From assembly GCF_900143695.1 (NCBI RefSeq), contig NZ_FRFE01000042.1:1-34155 (forward strand): a stretch of 34,155 nucleotides of DNA, in the 5' to 3' direction. Both the position numbers and the translations under genes were made by a program. Of the stretch, positions 16,311 through 24,539 are shown in pieces. The notes under the pieces are model-generated. The model was given only the letters and a program-made list of their open reading frames with translations, was not told where the DNA came from and searched no databases. Source of the stretch: Desulfopila aestuarii DSM 18488 (GTDB taxonomy: Bacteria > Desulfobacterota > Desulfobulbia > Desulfobulbales > Desulfocapsaceae). Every line of letters begins with the position of its first letter. Position 1 is the first letter of the stretch.

Positions 16311-16946
16311 TCAGCCTCCAAAAATGTGGATTGATTTTTCAATCAGTTTCTTGTTCTCCGCATTTTCCGCAGCAGACTCCCTCCGCTCGAAACCGTTCGA
16401 GGCAATACGGAGCGCCTCAGACTTCGAGAATCCTGACTCCCTCAGGAATTCCTCAAAATCGCGAACGGTTGTGATACTCTTCACGTTCTCGATCCGGGCC
16501 AGGTCATTGGCCGGAAAGGTGACGATCGACACCTCCCACAGATCGAGCTCTTTCAAGGTGGTGATCCCGGTCTCCCGGTCAAATTCATCGACGATGGTCC
16601 GGTACCCGATCGACAGCCCGGTCACCGCCTTGGCCTTCATCAGGGCATAGGCTTCTTTGGCCAGGGCCACATCATCCTTCAGCAGCTGACCGCGAACCCA
16701 CAAACCGGATCCATCTTCCTTCATCTCCAGATAGGGTCCGACCGGATGCGCGCTGCTGTGCTGCCAAAGCACCGGCGGTAAGGATCCTTTTGCCCTCCAG
16801 CCCGCCAGTGACTTGGAGAACGCACCCGGGGCAACCACATCCCGGTACGAATCCTCTACATGAAAGACCGAACCGTAACCCTCGAAAGTCCCATCATCCG
16901 CAATCGCCTTGACCTCAAAGGGCCGTGCCATGTATTTCATTTTCAT
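16311..16946 (-). CDS. HK97 family prohead protease
   Basis: A 211-residue protein with the herpes-assemblin-like fold signature: GYGSVFHVEDSYRDVVAPGA (about 23-42), LPPVLWQHSSAHPVG with H63, TGLSIGYR with S112, and DLWEVSIVTFPAN with E138. These are the candidate catalytic residues of the serine protease that cuts the capsid delta domains. The C-terminal ~60 residues are charged and helical and probably removed or used for capsid targeting. It lies between portal and capsid genes as usual. GGAG precedes ATG 16946 by seven bases. Confidence 0.95.
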   Translation of the reverse strand: MKMKYMARPFEVKAIADDGTFEGYGSVFHVEDSYRDVVAPGAFSKSLAGWRAKGSLPPVLWQHSSAHPVGPYLEMKEDGSGLWVRGQLLKDDVALAKEAYALMKAKAVTGLSIGYRTIVDEFDRETGITTLKELDLWEVSIVTFPANDLARIENVKSITTVRDFEEFLRESGFSKSEALRIASNGFERRESAAENAENKKLIEKSIHIFGG

Positions 16947-16958
16947 CCTCTATCTCCG

Positions 16959-18938
16959 TTAATCCCTGACAGGGACGATGACGCACCGACAGCCCCGGTG
17001 AATGGGGCCGTGCAGCTTCGGTCCCCGGATCTTCCATGGTGAATTCTGATATCCTTCAGGCTGATAGTTGCCATGCTCGACAAACGGCGCCTCGATACCG
17101 ACGATCTTTCCGTCAAGATCCTTACAGAACGGGCACGACTCGGATCCGCGCCGTACCCACTGCAGCCGGGTGATACCGACAGCCGCCCAGACAAAACGGG
17201 AAACAGACGATTCCTGCTGTACCACTTCCCGTTCGGCAATCTTGCCCGGGCGGGTCTCTTCCCACTCGATCAGCCTCTGTTCCAACACATCAAGAAGCTG
17301 CTCCGGATCAGTGTCACGGATCAGCGCTGCCAGTTGGCCGATACTCGAGGCAACATGACGAACCGCCAAGGCCTCCAGCACCTGGTCGAGAAAATCACCG
17401 AGAACATTGGGATCGACAGCGTTATCACTCTCGGCCTCACTCAGGGCCGCTTTCCGCACTGCAACGCCATACTCCCTGACCAAGGCCCGGAAAGACGATT
17501 CAATCCTGGCCGGAAACTGGCTGTAGATATCATCGAGCTGCTCCTGGATGTTTTCCGGTACCGACTTTTGCGATTCAATGATGGTCCGAACCATGCCGGT
17601 CTCGGCTTTCACCACCAGGGCGGCAATCTTGTTAAACCGGTCCTTGAATTTCAGGCGCAGCGCTTCCCGGGATTCGACCCCTTTAAACTCGGCAGCCTTG
17701 ATCAGCCGCTTTTCCGGCTTTGGCATTCCCTGGGATGAATCGACCATGTTGAGCGGCGCCAGGTATATGTCTCCACCAGGACGAGGATTCATGTTCTCTT
17801 TCTTTCTCACCTCGTTCGGCGACAACCAGCCACCGTTGACCCCGGTCTTATATGCTTCATAGCGGGTACGGATATCGGCCCGTTCTAGGCCGTCGACCAC
17901 GTACTCGACAAACATGCCGCGCTTACGCTCGGCCGGGGTCATCAGATCACGATGCATGGCCATCTCCACCCGGCGGCACCAGGGCAGAATGGTGTACTTG
18001 ACGAACTCCAGCGACTGCTGGGTGATGTTGGAAAAGCTCGACTTTGTCAGATCGCCGATCATGTGTGGCGGGATGCGGTAGATCGAACAGATCTCGGTCC
18101 GCTGGAACTGCCGGACCTCGAGATATTGAGCGTCCTCGTTGGACATGGAGATGGTCTTGAAATCACCGCCCTGCTCGAGGATGGCGGTCTTGCCGATATT
18201 GGCCCCGCCGTATTTCTCGTTCCAGCTTTTCAGCAACCGTTCATAAGCGTTATCACTTATCTCGTTCGGCATGGTGATAACACCTGAAGGCCGCGCCCCG
18301 TTCTTGAACAACCGCGCGCCATACTGCCCGGCCGCCATGGCCAGGCCAATGGTCTCCCGGTGATGGGTAACAGGCGAGACACCCATGAAGCCGTCAAAAG
18401 TCAGACCGCGAACATGGGTGATCTCATCCTGGCTGAAGGTCTGGGGGGAGCCATCAATGGTAATGTGATAACGGATATCACTCAACTTCCTACGTTCTGC
18501 CCGCACGCTGCCGGGCTGAAAAGGGATGAGCTCAAGAACTTCACTTTTGCTGTTGAGTGATTTAAAGGCGTAATGATTGCCCCGCATCGCCAGCGAGGTG
18601 ATCATGAACTCGGTATATTCAAACGGTGTCATCCAACCGTTCGGCGAAAAGGAAAGCAGCTCAGCAAGAGCCGTATCGGTAACCCGGGATTTCGAACCAT
18701 CCCGATTTTTCACATAGACATGGCAGGGGAGTTGGGCGATAGACTCGGCCAGCAACCGTACACAGGCCCAGACCGTGGCCATCCGGATGGCAGAGGATAT
18801 ACTAACGCTGACACCAGCACTGGTCTCACTACTGGAAATCAGAAATGCCAGATCAGCAGAGTTGAGAACCTGCACGCCTCCAGCTGTCTTTTCTTCTTTT
18901 CCGTCATTGGATGTATTGAGAACTATAAGCTCGCCCAT
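16959..18938 (-). CDS. Portal protein fused to a MuF/SPP1 gp7-type minor head domain
   Basis: The 659-residue product starts with an HK97-type portal (about 1-410): SSAIRMATVWACVRLLAESI, LSFSPNGWMTPFEYTEFM, the LIPFQPGSVRAERR loop, and QFQRTEICSIYRIPPHMIGD, all characteristic. The C-terminal ~240 residues are helical and end with SCPFCKDLDGKIVG and HRGCRCVIVP, the cysteine/histidine signature of MuF/gp7 minor head proteins. In many phages the two are separate adjacent genes. The portal forms the ring through which DNA enters the head. ATG 18938 follows AGGTG; an in-frame GTG at 18944 is possible. Confidence 0.9.
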   Translation of the reverse strand: MGELIVLNTSNDGKEEKTAGGVQVLNSADLAFLISSSETSAGVSVSISSAIRMATVWACVRLLAESIAQLPCHVYVKNRDGSKSRVTDTALAELLSFSPNGWMTPFEYTEFMITSLAMRGNHYAFKSLNSKSEVLELIPFQPGSVRAERRKLSDIRYHITIDGSPQTFSQDEITHVRGLTFDGFMGVSPVTHHRETIGLAMAAGQYGARLFKNGARPSGVITMPNEISDNAYERLLKSWNEKYGGANIGKTAILEQGGDFKTISMSNEDAQYLEVRQFQRTEICSIYRIPPHMIGDLTKSSFSNITQQSLEFVKYTILPWCRRVEMAMHRDLMTPAERKRGMFVEYVVDGLERADIRTRYEAYKTGVNGGWLSPNEVRKKENMNPRPGGDIYLAPLNMVDSSQGMPKPEKRLIKAAEFKGVESREALRLKFKDRFNKIAALVVKAETGMVRTIIESQKSVPENIQEQLDDIYSQFPARIESSFRALVREYGVAVRKAALSEAESDNAVDPNVLGDFLDQVLEALAVRHVASSIGQLAALIRDTDPEQLLDVLEQRLIEWEETRPGKIAEREVVQQESSVSRFVWAAVGITRLQWVRRGSESCPFCKDLDGKIVGIEAPFVEHGNYQPEGYQNSPWKIRGPKLHGPIHRGCRCVIVPVRD

Positions 18939-19584
18939 AATCACCTGTTTCGGTTGATGTTGGGGCGAGCCTATACCACAAAGGCAATGGTCAACAAGGT
19001 GGACTGCTAAAATTGAGAAAATTGCACAAATTGAGAAAATTGAGACTGCAACAAAAAGATAGGGTTCAGTGTCAGACGAACTTGACCTGTTTCCAGGTCC
19101 TTTTTCATATGCTATATCCCTCAGGATATAATCTTTCTATAAGATACGAACTTCACAACACAGACATCAATAAGAAAACACAACATTTCATTTTGTTGAG
19201 TGGTCAGTCAAAACGCATAAAATGCCGGAAGACCTATAAATGATCGGTCAGAAGGAACGGATTACACTCCATTTCTGGCTCCTAGAGACAACAGACAGGT
19301 AAAAGAAACAGAGAGCTGCGCCTAGAATACAATTGAGATGACTATGTTAATTGGCCTTCATAGCGAAGAGTAAATGGCGGAGCATCCCCTCGGGGATAAA
19401 CTCGGGAATAAAGCAAAGGGCTATTCTTTGGTATCCACTTTTTTCAACCTACCTCAATCGTGACGCTGGCCCGGAATATGCGAGCGTCACGATTTTATAG
19501 TATCATTTGGCGAGATATGTTGTTGCGGTGTATGAACCACGCTTCCACAAAAAAACGGGTTGGGTGTACTTGAGATCCTAATTT
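18939..19584. other. 646-base gap between portal and cargo gene
   Basis: No gene is seen. The stretch is AT-rich compared with the phage genes. It contains two copies of AAATTGAGAAAATTG (19010-19024 and 19028-19042), 18 bases apart, a short 6-bp stem at 19084-19099 followed by T5, and a longer dyad at 19456-19494. The open frame at 19013-19243 has no ribosome-binding site and an implausible composition, so I leave it out. Confidence 0.45.
19456..19494. terminator. Possible terminator at the 3' side of the cargo gene
   Basis: A 12-bp perfect stem (AATCGTGACGCT at 19456-19467 with 19483-19494) and a 15-base loop lie about 90 bases beyond the stop of the minus-strand cargo gene. TTTTAT follows it on the plus strand, but no T-run follows on the minus strand, so which strand it terminates is unclear. 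Confidence 0.45.
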
Positions 19585-20796
19585 TTACCTTCTCCCCCCT
19601 CCGGTTTGTTCGAGAATGTGGACGTCAATATATGTCAAATTATTTATCGTATCTAGCACAGCTTCCGCACCACCACTCTCAGTGCTGACTGTGTCAACCG
19701 ATAACGCTGCGATCTCCATTTCTTCTTCTAAAGGTAGAAGAATAGATGCATTCCCGAGAGATGTGTTGCAGATTACTGTCGGACAGGTCTCATCAAGACT
19801 GAAAGTAATTCGGTAATATCCGGCGGCAGTTCCATCTATCGGATCGTTTAAGTTACGGACGTTCCAGGTATAGCCATAAATGACACGACCCTTAACGTTA
19901 ATCTCTGCCGAGTAATAACCTGGACCGTCACCTCCCTCATAGACGGCCATGTTATATATGGGCGTATTAATAACGCCAGGAACGTCACTCGTCCATCCAA
20001 TATCTTCTCCTTGCCAAGTAAGATCAGGTAATTCGTTAAGATCCTGGACGAGCAGCTTCTGTATAGTTAACCGTGCACAAGGTGAGTATACTGTCGCTTT
20101 ATTCCCTGGGTTCGTGAGTACTTCTCCATTACGCTCCGTTGCCAGTCCATGGACTTCGTCAATCCCCCAACCACTCACATGTCGCATTTCATATTCTGTC
20201 ATTGGGCTCGAAAGATCCTTGAAAAGTACCACTTCGATCCGGACCTGTGATCGAGTATACCAATCCACGGATTCCAGGTTGTCTCCCCAGTCAATCCAGT
20301 CGACATCAACCTGTGCTCCACTCCAATCCTGGTGGCCAGCCTGCCAGATATTATTATAATCTTTTTGAATATATGCTTTGGCGAGGGGCATGGGGTTATC
20401 TGCTGCTATCTTTCCTGCAATATGTTCATCATCATGAATAACTTGATTAGGAACCCCATCATTACACAAAGGCAATGACTCGGGATTGAGGCTAGGGTTA
20501 ATCTCATCGGGATCATGAGGGCAACTGGCAGGAACTATGTTCGGGTCCTCTCCGTTGGTCCCCCATTGATACCACCATTCGCCTTCTAGGCTGGGAACCA
20601 TGTCTGGAGTGCCTGGCAGGGCTTTTGCTACACCCTCCGACCAGATAACCGGAAATGATAAATTGTTTCCGGCTGTCTCGCCACCAGGTTTTCCACCATT
20701 TCCCGGACCTTTTGCCGAGATCGATTCAACGTTGAACAAAGATAAAAACACTATCGCTGCTAAACATGGGCCAATTGTCAATATACGTGTTTTCAT
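19585..20796 (-). CDS. Secreted protein of unknown function (prophage cargo)
   Basis: The 403-residue product has a signal peptide (basic MKTR, hydrophobic CLAAIVFLSLFNV, cleavage likely near ISAKG) and then a Gly-rich linker (GPGNGGKPGG). The mature part looks like an extracellular beta-rich domain, with VIWSEGVAKALPGTPDMVPS near the start and a Trp-rich middle (WQAGHQDWSGAQVDVDWIDW). Few Cys are present. The sequence resembles hypothetical exported proteins rather than virion parts. An upstream run of seven G precedes ATG 20796. A hairpin stops upstream transcription before it, so it is probably expressed alone in the lysogen. Confidence 0.7.
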   Translation of the reverse strand: MKTRILTIGPCLAAIVFLSLFNVESISAKGPGNGGKPGGETAGNNLSFPVIWSEGVAKALPGTPDMVPSLEGEWWYQWGTNGEDPNIVPASCPHDPDEINPSLNPESLPLCNDGVPNQVIHDDEHIAGKIAADNPMPLAKAYIQKDYNNIWQAGHQDWSGAQVDVDWIDWGDNLESVDWYTRSQVRIEVVLFKDLSSPMTEYEMRHVSGWGIDEVHGLATERNGEVLTNPGNKATVYSPCARLTIQKLLVQDLNELPDLTWQGEDIGWTSDVPGVINTPIYNMAVYEGGDGPGYYSAEINVKGRVIYGYTWNVRNLNDPIDGTAAGYYRITFSLDETCPTVICNTSLGNASILLPLEEEMEIAALSVDTVSTESGGAEAVLDTINNLTYIDVHILEQTGGGRR

Positions 20797-21532
20797 ATCG
20801 TCCCCCCCGAGAACAGAGAATGAATTCTATATGTCCTTTCAGCCACTTTTGCTTGTCAGGATGAATGGTGTAATGGATTTCGGAGGTGCGCGTGATAACC
20901 GGCCGTACAATGGCAGATCTTTGCTGTGAAGATGCCCCCAGGAAAGGGAAGCAAGAGAGGGTACTACTCGAAGAAAAGAACGAGTTACCAATACTGCATT
21001 TTTTTTCTGTCGGTTCATTCCCATGTCCTTTTTGCTTAGGAGAGGAACTGATACGATAGAATTGCATTGTGTTATAAGACCATAACGAATCTCAGGGCTA
21101 TAACAACGGGTGTATCATTATAAAAGCCGGGCTTCCTAGCAGGAAGCCCGGCTATTAAATTTCAACACCCCAAGGCTTACCGCTCCAGCTGGCAAGCATG
21201 TCTCATATAGTTCTATTATTGACAATTTAAAAGAATGTTCAATCCTACTATGTGGCACATATCGTGCTAGGACATGAATAACATATCTATCATCTCTAAA
21301 AAAGATCGATATCAGATATGTAGGCGTACAAAGATCTTCAGCATAATCAATATTATTTTTTTGAAATGCAAAATATTTTCATACTGTGTTTAACAGACAG
21401 TCTGGCGATACTATCAATTCTCTGTGTTAATGCGACTGAAATACCACGATACTGCCTACAAGCAGGTTCAAGATCTTTTCCGTATCAGCCTTAGGCTTAA
21501 AAGAGTCCTTGGCAAATCTGTGAGAAACTATC
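20797..21532. other. 736-base gap upstream of the secreted protein gene
   Basis: I see no gene here; the frame at 20726-21067 merely overlaps the signal-peptide region of the cargo gene. The gap probably holds the promoter of the minus-strand cargo gene, but I find no well-spaced consensus. It contains the terminator at 21126-21152. AT content is high. Confidence 0.45.
21121..21152 (-). terminator. Terminator after the duplicated HTH gene
   Basis: A 12-bp perfect stem (GCCGGGCTTCCT at 21126-21137 with 21141-21152) and a three-base loop are followed on the minus strand by TTTTA. It lies between the upstream HTH gene and the cargo gene, so it would insulate the cargo from leftward phage transcription. 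Confidence 0.7.
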
Positions 21533-21733
21533 TTAAAAACTGACAGACGCTATACTTTCACTTTTTCGATTTTTCTCAAATTGTTCCAGTGAGGGCCGGA
21601 GCACCCTGATTGCCTTTTTGTCACCGACATTGACCGACTCTAATTGCTTCCGCTGGATAAGCCTGTAAACCGTATGTGCGGATACGTTTAGCCTTATAGC
21701 GACGGCGGAAACTTCCAAATATTCGCCCTTCAT
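21533..21733 (-). CDS. Small HTH DNA-binding protein (excisionase/MerR-like), second copy
   Basis: A 66-residue protein with a winged HTH of the HTH_17/excisionase group: YLEVSAVAIRLNVSAHTVYR then LIQRKQLESVNVGDKKAIRV. It is 77% identical to the product of 24339-24539. It starts at an ATG overlapping the stop of the terminase remnant by 4 bases. Its frame is intact although the attached terminase piece is broken, which suggests that selection retained it. It could act as a regulator of late or cargo genes; true excision activity seems less likely because no integrase is present. Confidence 0.78.
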   Translation of the reverse strand: MKGEYLEVSAVAIRLNVSAHTVYRLIQRKQLESVNVGDKKAIRVLRPSLEQFEKNRKSESIASVSF

Positions 21734-22217
21734 ACGACTCTCAGCCCCCTTTCTTCATAAACTGATTTCTTCATAGGAATCTCACCATGCAAGGCTCTAT
21801 CAAGGCCCATGATCAGGGCGACGATGCCGTCTATTCTCTCAATTGACTTTGACTTGTCCGGTTTGATGTTGCCGGCAGGATCCTGAACCGCGACCACGTT
21901 GTCTGCCATCCAAGCTAGCACCAAGTTGCCACCATGAGCCAGCTTGCCACTGATCACGAGCTTTTCGAGCTCTTTCATCGGCGGTAACATTGAGGCGAAG
22001 CCTTGGCCGAACTGGACCACCTGCAGGTTCATTTCCTCGATGTCCTGGATCACTTTCGTAGCGCCTCAGCGGTCGAAGGCGATCTCCTGCAGCTCGAGCT
22101 TTTCGGCATCATCTGAAATCTGTTTGGTGATCCAGGAGTAATCGATCACATTTCCGGGAGTGGCGGTCACCCACCAGCCCGGCCCGCAGAAAAGCGTCAT
22201 ACGATACCCGATCCCGA
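21730..22217 (-). pseudogene. Terminase large subunit, 3'-end pseudogene
   Basis: The translation matches residues ~397-556 of the intact terminase at 24536, with about 90% identity over the last ~107. Two lesions break it: near 22160-22175 the copy has four extra bases where the intact gene encodes VVATP, a frameshift; and at 22066-22068 the Trp codon of FDRWGA is TGA. The 5' two thirds are absent. It retains its C-terminal EERGLRVV end fused to the HTH start. It cannot make a working terminase. It is evidence for duplication or recombination. Confidence 0.9.
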
Positions 22218-22690
22218 CGAGATAGCACGAATTAAAAATATCGAAATATCTTTGCAAGCACCTATCAAATACAACAAATTTTACAGTAGCTTGTTGATAT
22301 TAAACATTCCGCAACTTGTTAATCAGAATGCAGCTGCCACTTTGTGGCATTGTTATCACGCACATTAACGCCATATAATATTAAAAATACCCCAAAAAAA
22401 AGGCCAGAGACAGCAGTAGCATAATCAGCTAACAGCAAGAAAAGCAATCAACTTGAATTTAAATCTGCCCACATTAACTTAACAACTGTAGCCATGTTGT
22501 TTTTCCTAGTCTCCTAATGCTGATATTCTGACTTATCTATAAAGAGTATCGCTCTAATCAAACACACACAGAAGAATAATAATTAATTATCAATGAATTG
22601 CAGACGAAAACGCAATTTTTGATAGCATATTTGATCAACATAAAATAATCAGTGACTGGATTCATTTTAAGTAAGAAGGAGGCAAGAACT
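22218..22690. other. AT-rich leader region of the DUF5648 protein gene
   Basis: No other gene is seen in this 473-base stretch. It is markedly richer in A and T than phage genes, so it likely came with the cargo. A promoter candidate lies at 22619-22646 and a strong ribosome-binding site (AAGGAGG at 22676-22682) just before the ATG. Confidence 0.45.
22619..22646 (+). promoter_or_regulatory. Sigma-70 type promoter candidate for the DUF5648 protein gene
   Basis: TTGATA (22619-22624) and TAAAAT (22641-22646) are separated by 16 bases. The predicted start near 22653 gives a leader of roughly 38 bases to ATG 22691. The promoter faces opposite to the phage late genes, which suits lysogenic expression. 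It is a sequence match only. Confidence 0.55.
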
Positions 22691-24226
22691 ATGAAGGCCA
22701 TTCAAACAACATTACTATTGATCATTATATCTGTCATTAATCACCATAACAATGCTAACTCAAAAATCATCACTGAAACAATTTACGGAACATTGTCTGA
22801 GAAAACTGACAATATTGGGGAAGGCTATGACATAGGAAAACGTTATGAATTATTCACCATAACCTATGATGATGAAAGCACTGTCATGCATATATACAAC
22901 ATGGATGGCTCTATAGCATCGACAATAGATAGCGGATCTCATGAATTTGATTTTGGCGATGATGCTTTGTATGTAATTGCACCGTTCCTGGTTGGTTTCA
23001 TTGATACATATTGTGTTACTCCAACAGGAACAACAACCTACCTGGATTGGCACTATGAATTATTAGATGAAGGAGTAGAAATATATCAACGAGTTGATGA
23101 GTACTCCACCTTGGAATTAGAAATGTATCTAGATGATAGCAAAAGTGATTATGGTGAGATATCCGGCAATGCAGGTTCTGTTTCCAGTTTTATTAAATTT
23201 AATAAAATTGAGCGAGTTCCTTTGAATTCGCCTATTGTGGAGGCAACAGTTAACGGTCTTGATTGTTTTCAAATTGAAGGCGATCCAAGAATTTGGCTAG
23301 ACCTTGACAACCCAAACATTTTAGACAGGTCATATAATGAAATCAAGTCGTGGGCAAAAGAAAATAATTTCAGATTTGCAACCAAAAATGACCTGGATGA
23401 TCTGATTCGTGCCGTGCTTCCATTAGGTGATGTCTTCTCTCCCGATTGGAGCGATGAAGGAATTCCTATCGTAAATGATGAAGGAATTATTAATGAAGCT
23501 TATTATACTGAAAAAGAAAGAGAAGCGATTGGGTTAACTTTTTCATATCGATCATATGCTATCTCTACTGGCTATACAGTTACTGATTATTCATGGTCTG
23601 GGCAATTAACTCCTATCAATTATACAGCCATCGGTACTTATTCTAAAGAACCTCTATTGTATACATCTTACTCAGAATCTTCCACAATTGACGGTGCTAT
23701 TTATTTGTCTGGCGATATCCCATTAGAGCGCTTTTCAGCATGGCTCATATCCGACAACGTTCTGAAAGCAATTAATTATTTCTACTCTCCTGTTTATGAA
23801 AACCATTATTTCACTGGTAATGAAGATGAAACGAACTACATTATAGACAACTGGTCTGAATACTGGGAATTTGTTGCTCCTGTCTGGTATGCCTTCTTGA
23901 ATCCAAAACCTGGAACAACACCACTTTATCATTTTTATGCCCCGTCTAATGAAAATCATTATTACACTATAAATGAAGACGAGAAAAATTATATAATGAA
24001 AACTTGGCCATGGCACTGGCAGTACGTTGGCGTTACCTGTTATGTTTATTCGAGCAATATTCCTGGAACCAATCCAATATATCATTTCTATTCATATCAA
24101 GCAGACAGGCATTATTTTTCTTATGGTGATGATGAAAAAGAATACATAATGAAAACTTGGCCAAACTATTGGACCTATATAGGAGTAGCATGGTACGCAT
24201 TTCAATATTACTCAAGCCAATATTAA
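22691..24226 (+). CDS. Secreted protein with C-terminal DUF5648-type repeats (prophage cargo)
   Basis: The 511-residue product begins MKAIQTTLLLIIISVINHHN, an export signal. After a beta-rich N-terminal part (to ~190), a central region with RIWLDLDNPNILDRSYNEIK follows, and then three C-terminal repeats of about 48 residues, each with the pattern Y-H-F-Y-(5-7)-N/D-H-Y-F/Y, E-x-x-Y-I, W-x-x-W-x-x-V/I-G: FYSPVYENHYF, FYAPSNENHYY and FYSYQADRHYF. This is the DUF5648 pattern known from exported proteins and found with hydrolases. ATG 22691 has AAGGAGG eight bases upstream; an in-frame start at 22652 is less likely. It is transcribed against the phage late genes. Confidence 0.78.
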   Translation: MKAIQTTLLLIIISVINHHNNANSKIITETIYGTLSEKTDNIGEGYDIGKRYELFTITYDDESTVMHIYNMDGSIASTIDSGSHEFDFGDDALYVIAPFLVGFIDTYCVTPTGTTTYLDWHYELLDEGVEIYQRVDEYSTLELEMYLDDSKSDYGEISGNAGSVSSFIKFNKIERVPLNSPIVEATVNGLDCFQIEGDPRIWLDLDNPNILDRSYNEIKSWAKENNFRFATKNDLDDLIRAVLPLGDVFSPDWSDEGIPIVNDEGIINEAYYTEKEREAIGLTFSYRSYAISTGYTVTDYSWSGQLTPINYTAIGTYSKEPLLYTSYSESSTIDGAIYLSGDIPLERFSAWLISDNVLKAINYFYSPVYENHYFTGNEDETNYIIDNWSEYWEFVAPVWYAFLNPKPGTTPLYHFYAPSNENHYYTINEDEKNYIMKTWPWHWQYVGVTCYVYSSNIPGTNPIYHFYSYQADRHYFSYGDDEKEYIMKTWPNYWTYIGVAWYAFQYYSSQY

Positions 24227-24338
24227 CAAAAGATCTAATATCTTTTCATTCCAGATAACATATTGGCTTTTACAGATACTATATTCCAATTAGGCTTGAA
24301 CGCAAGGTTAATGCTTGACAAACTTATTGCTAACTATC

Positions 24339-24539
24339 TTAATAAATAACAGATATCAAGCTTTGACTTTTTCGGTTTTCCTCGAAACGTTCAAGTGATG
24401 ACCGAAGTACTCTTATAGCCTTTTTATTGCCAACATTGACCGACTCCAGCTTATTCCGCTGGATGAGTCTATATACCGTATGCGCCGACACATTCAGCCT
24501 TGTTGCAACGGCAGATACCTCAAGATAATCGCTTCTCAT
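24339..24539 (-). CDS. Small HTH DNA-binding protein (excisionase/MerR-like)
   Basis: A 66-residue protein with an HTH_17-type fold: YLEVSAVATRLNVSAHTVYR then LIQRNKLESVNVGNKKAIRV. It starts at the ATG overlapping the terminase stop by 4 bases and therefore is translationally coupled to a structural gene. Most excisionase-like proteins sit next to integrases; this one follows a terminase, so it may instead regulate packaging or late transcription. A paralogue at 21533 is 77% identical. Confidence 0.8.
   Translation of the reverse strand: MRSDYLEVSAVATRLNVSAHTVYRLIQRNKLESVNVGNKKAIRVLRSSLERFEENRKSQSLISVIY

Larger units (their letters stand above)
21508..22217. repeat. Diverged second copy of the HTH + terminase 3' end
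   Basis: This ~710-base segment parallels 24314-25027 at a constant offset of 2806 bases on its left side. It includes an intact HTH gene and a degraded terminase end. Similarity begins at CTTGGCAAA (21508) versus CTTGACAAA (24314), and ends near 22217, where AT-rich unrelated sequence starts. HTH products are 51/66 identical. Confidence 0.88.

Noticed and set aside
1601-19000. Gene transfer agent
   Set aside because: The region includes a switch, replication protein, HNH and terminases typical of a temperate phage; only the holin topology recalls GTAs.
18939-19584. Small gene at 19013-19243 or a structured regulatory RNA
   Set aside because: The frame has no start signals; the hairpins are short and I find no recognisable RNA family.
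20726-21067. 113-codon minus-strand frame
   Set aside because: It overlaps the start region of the secreted protein gene in another frame and looks low-complexity.
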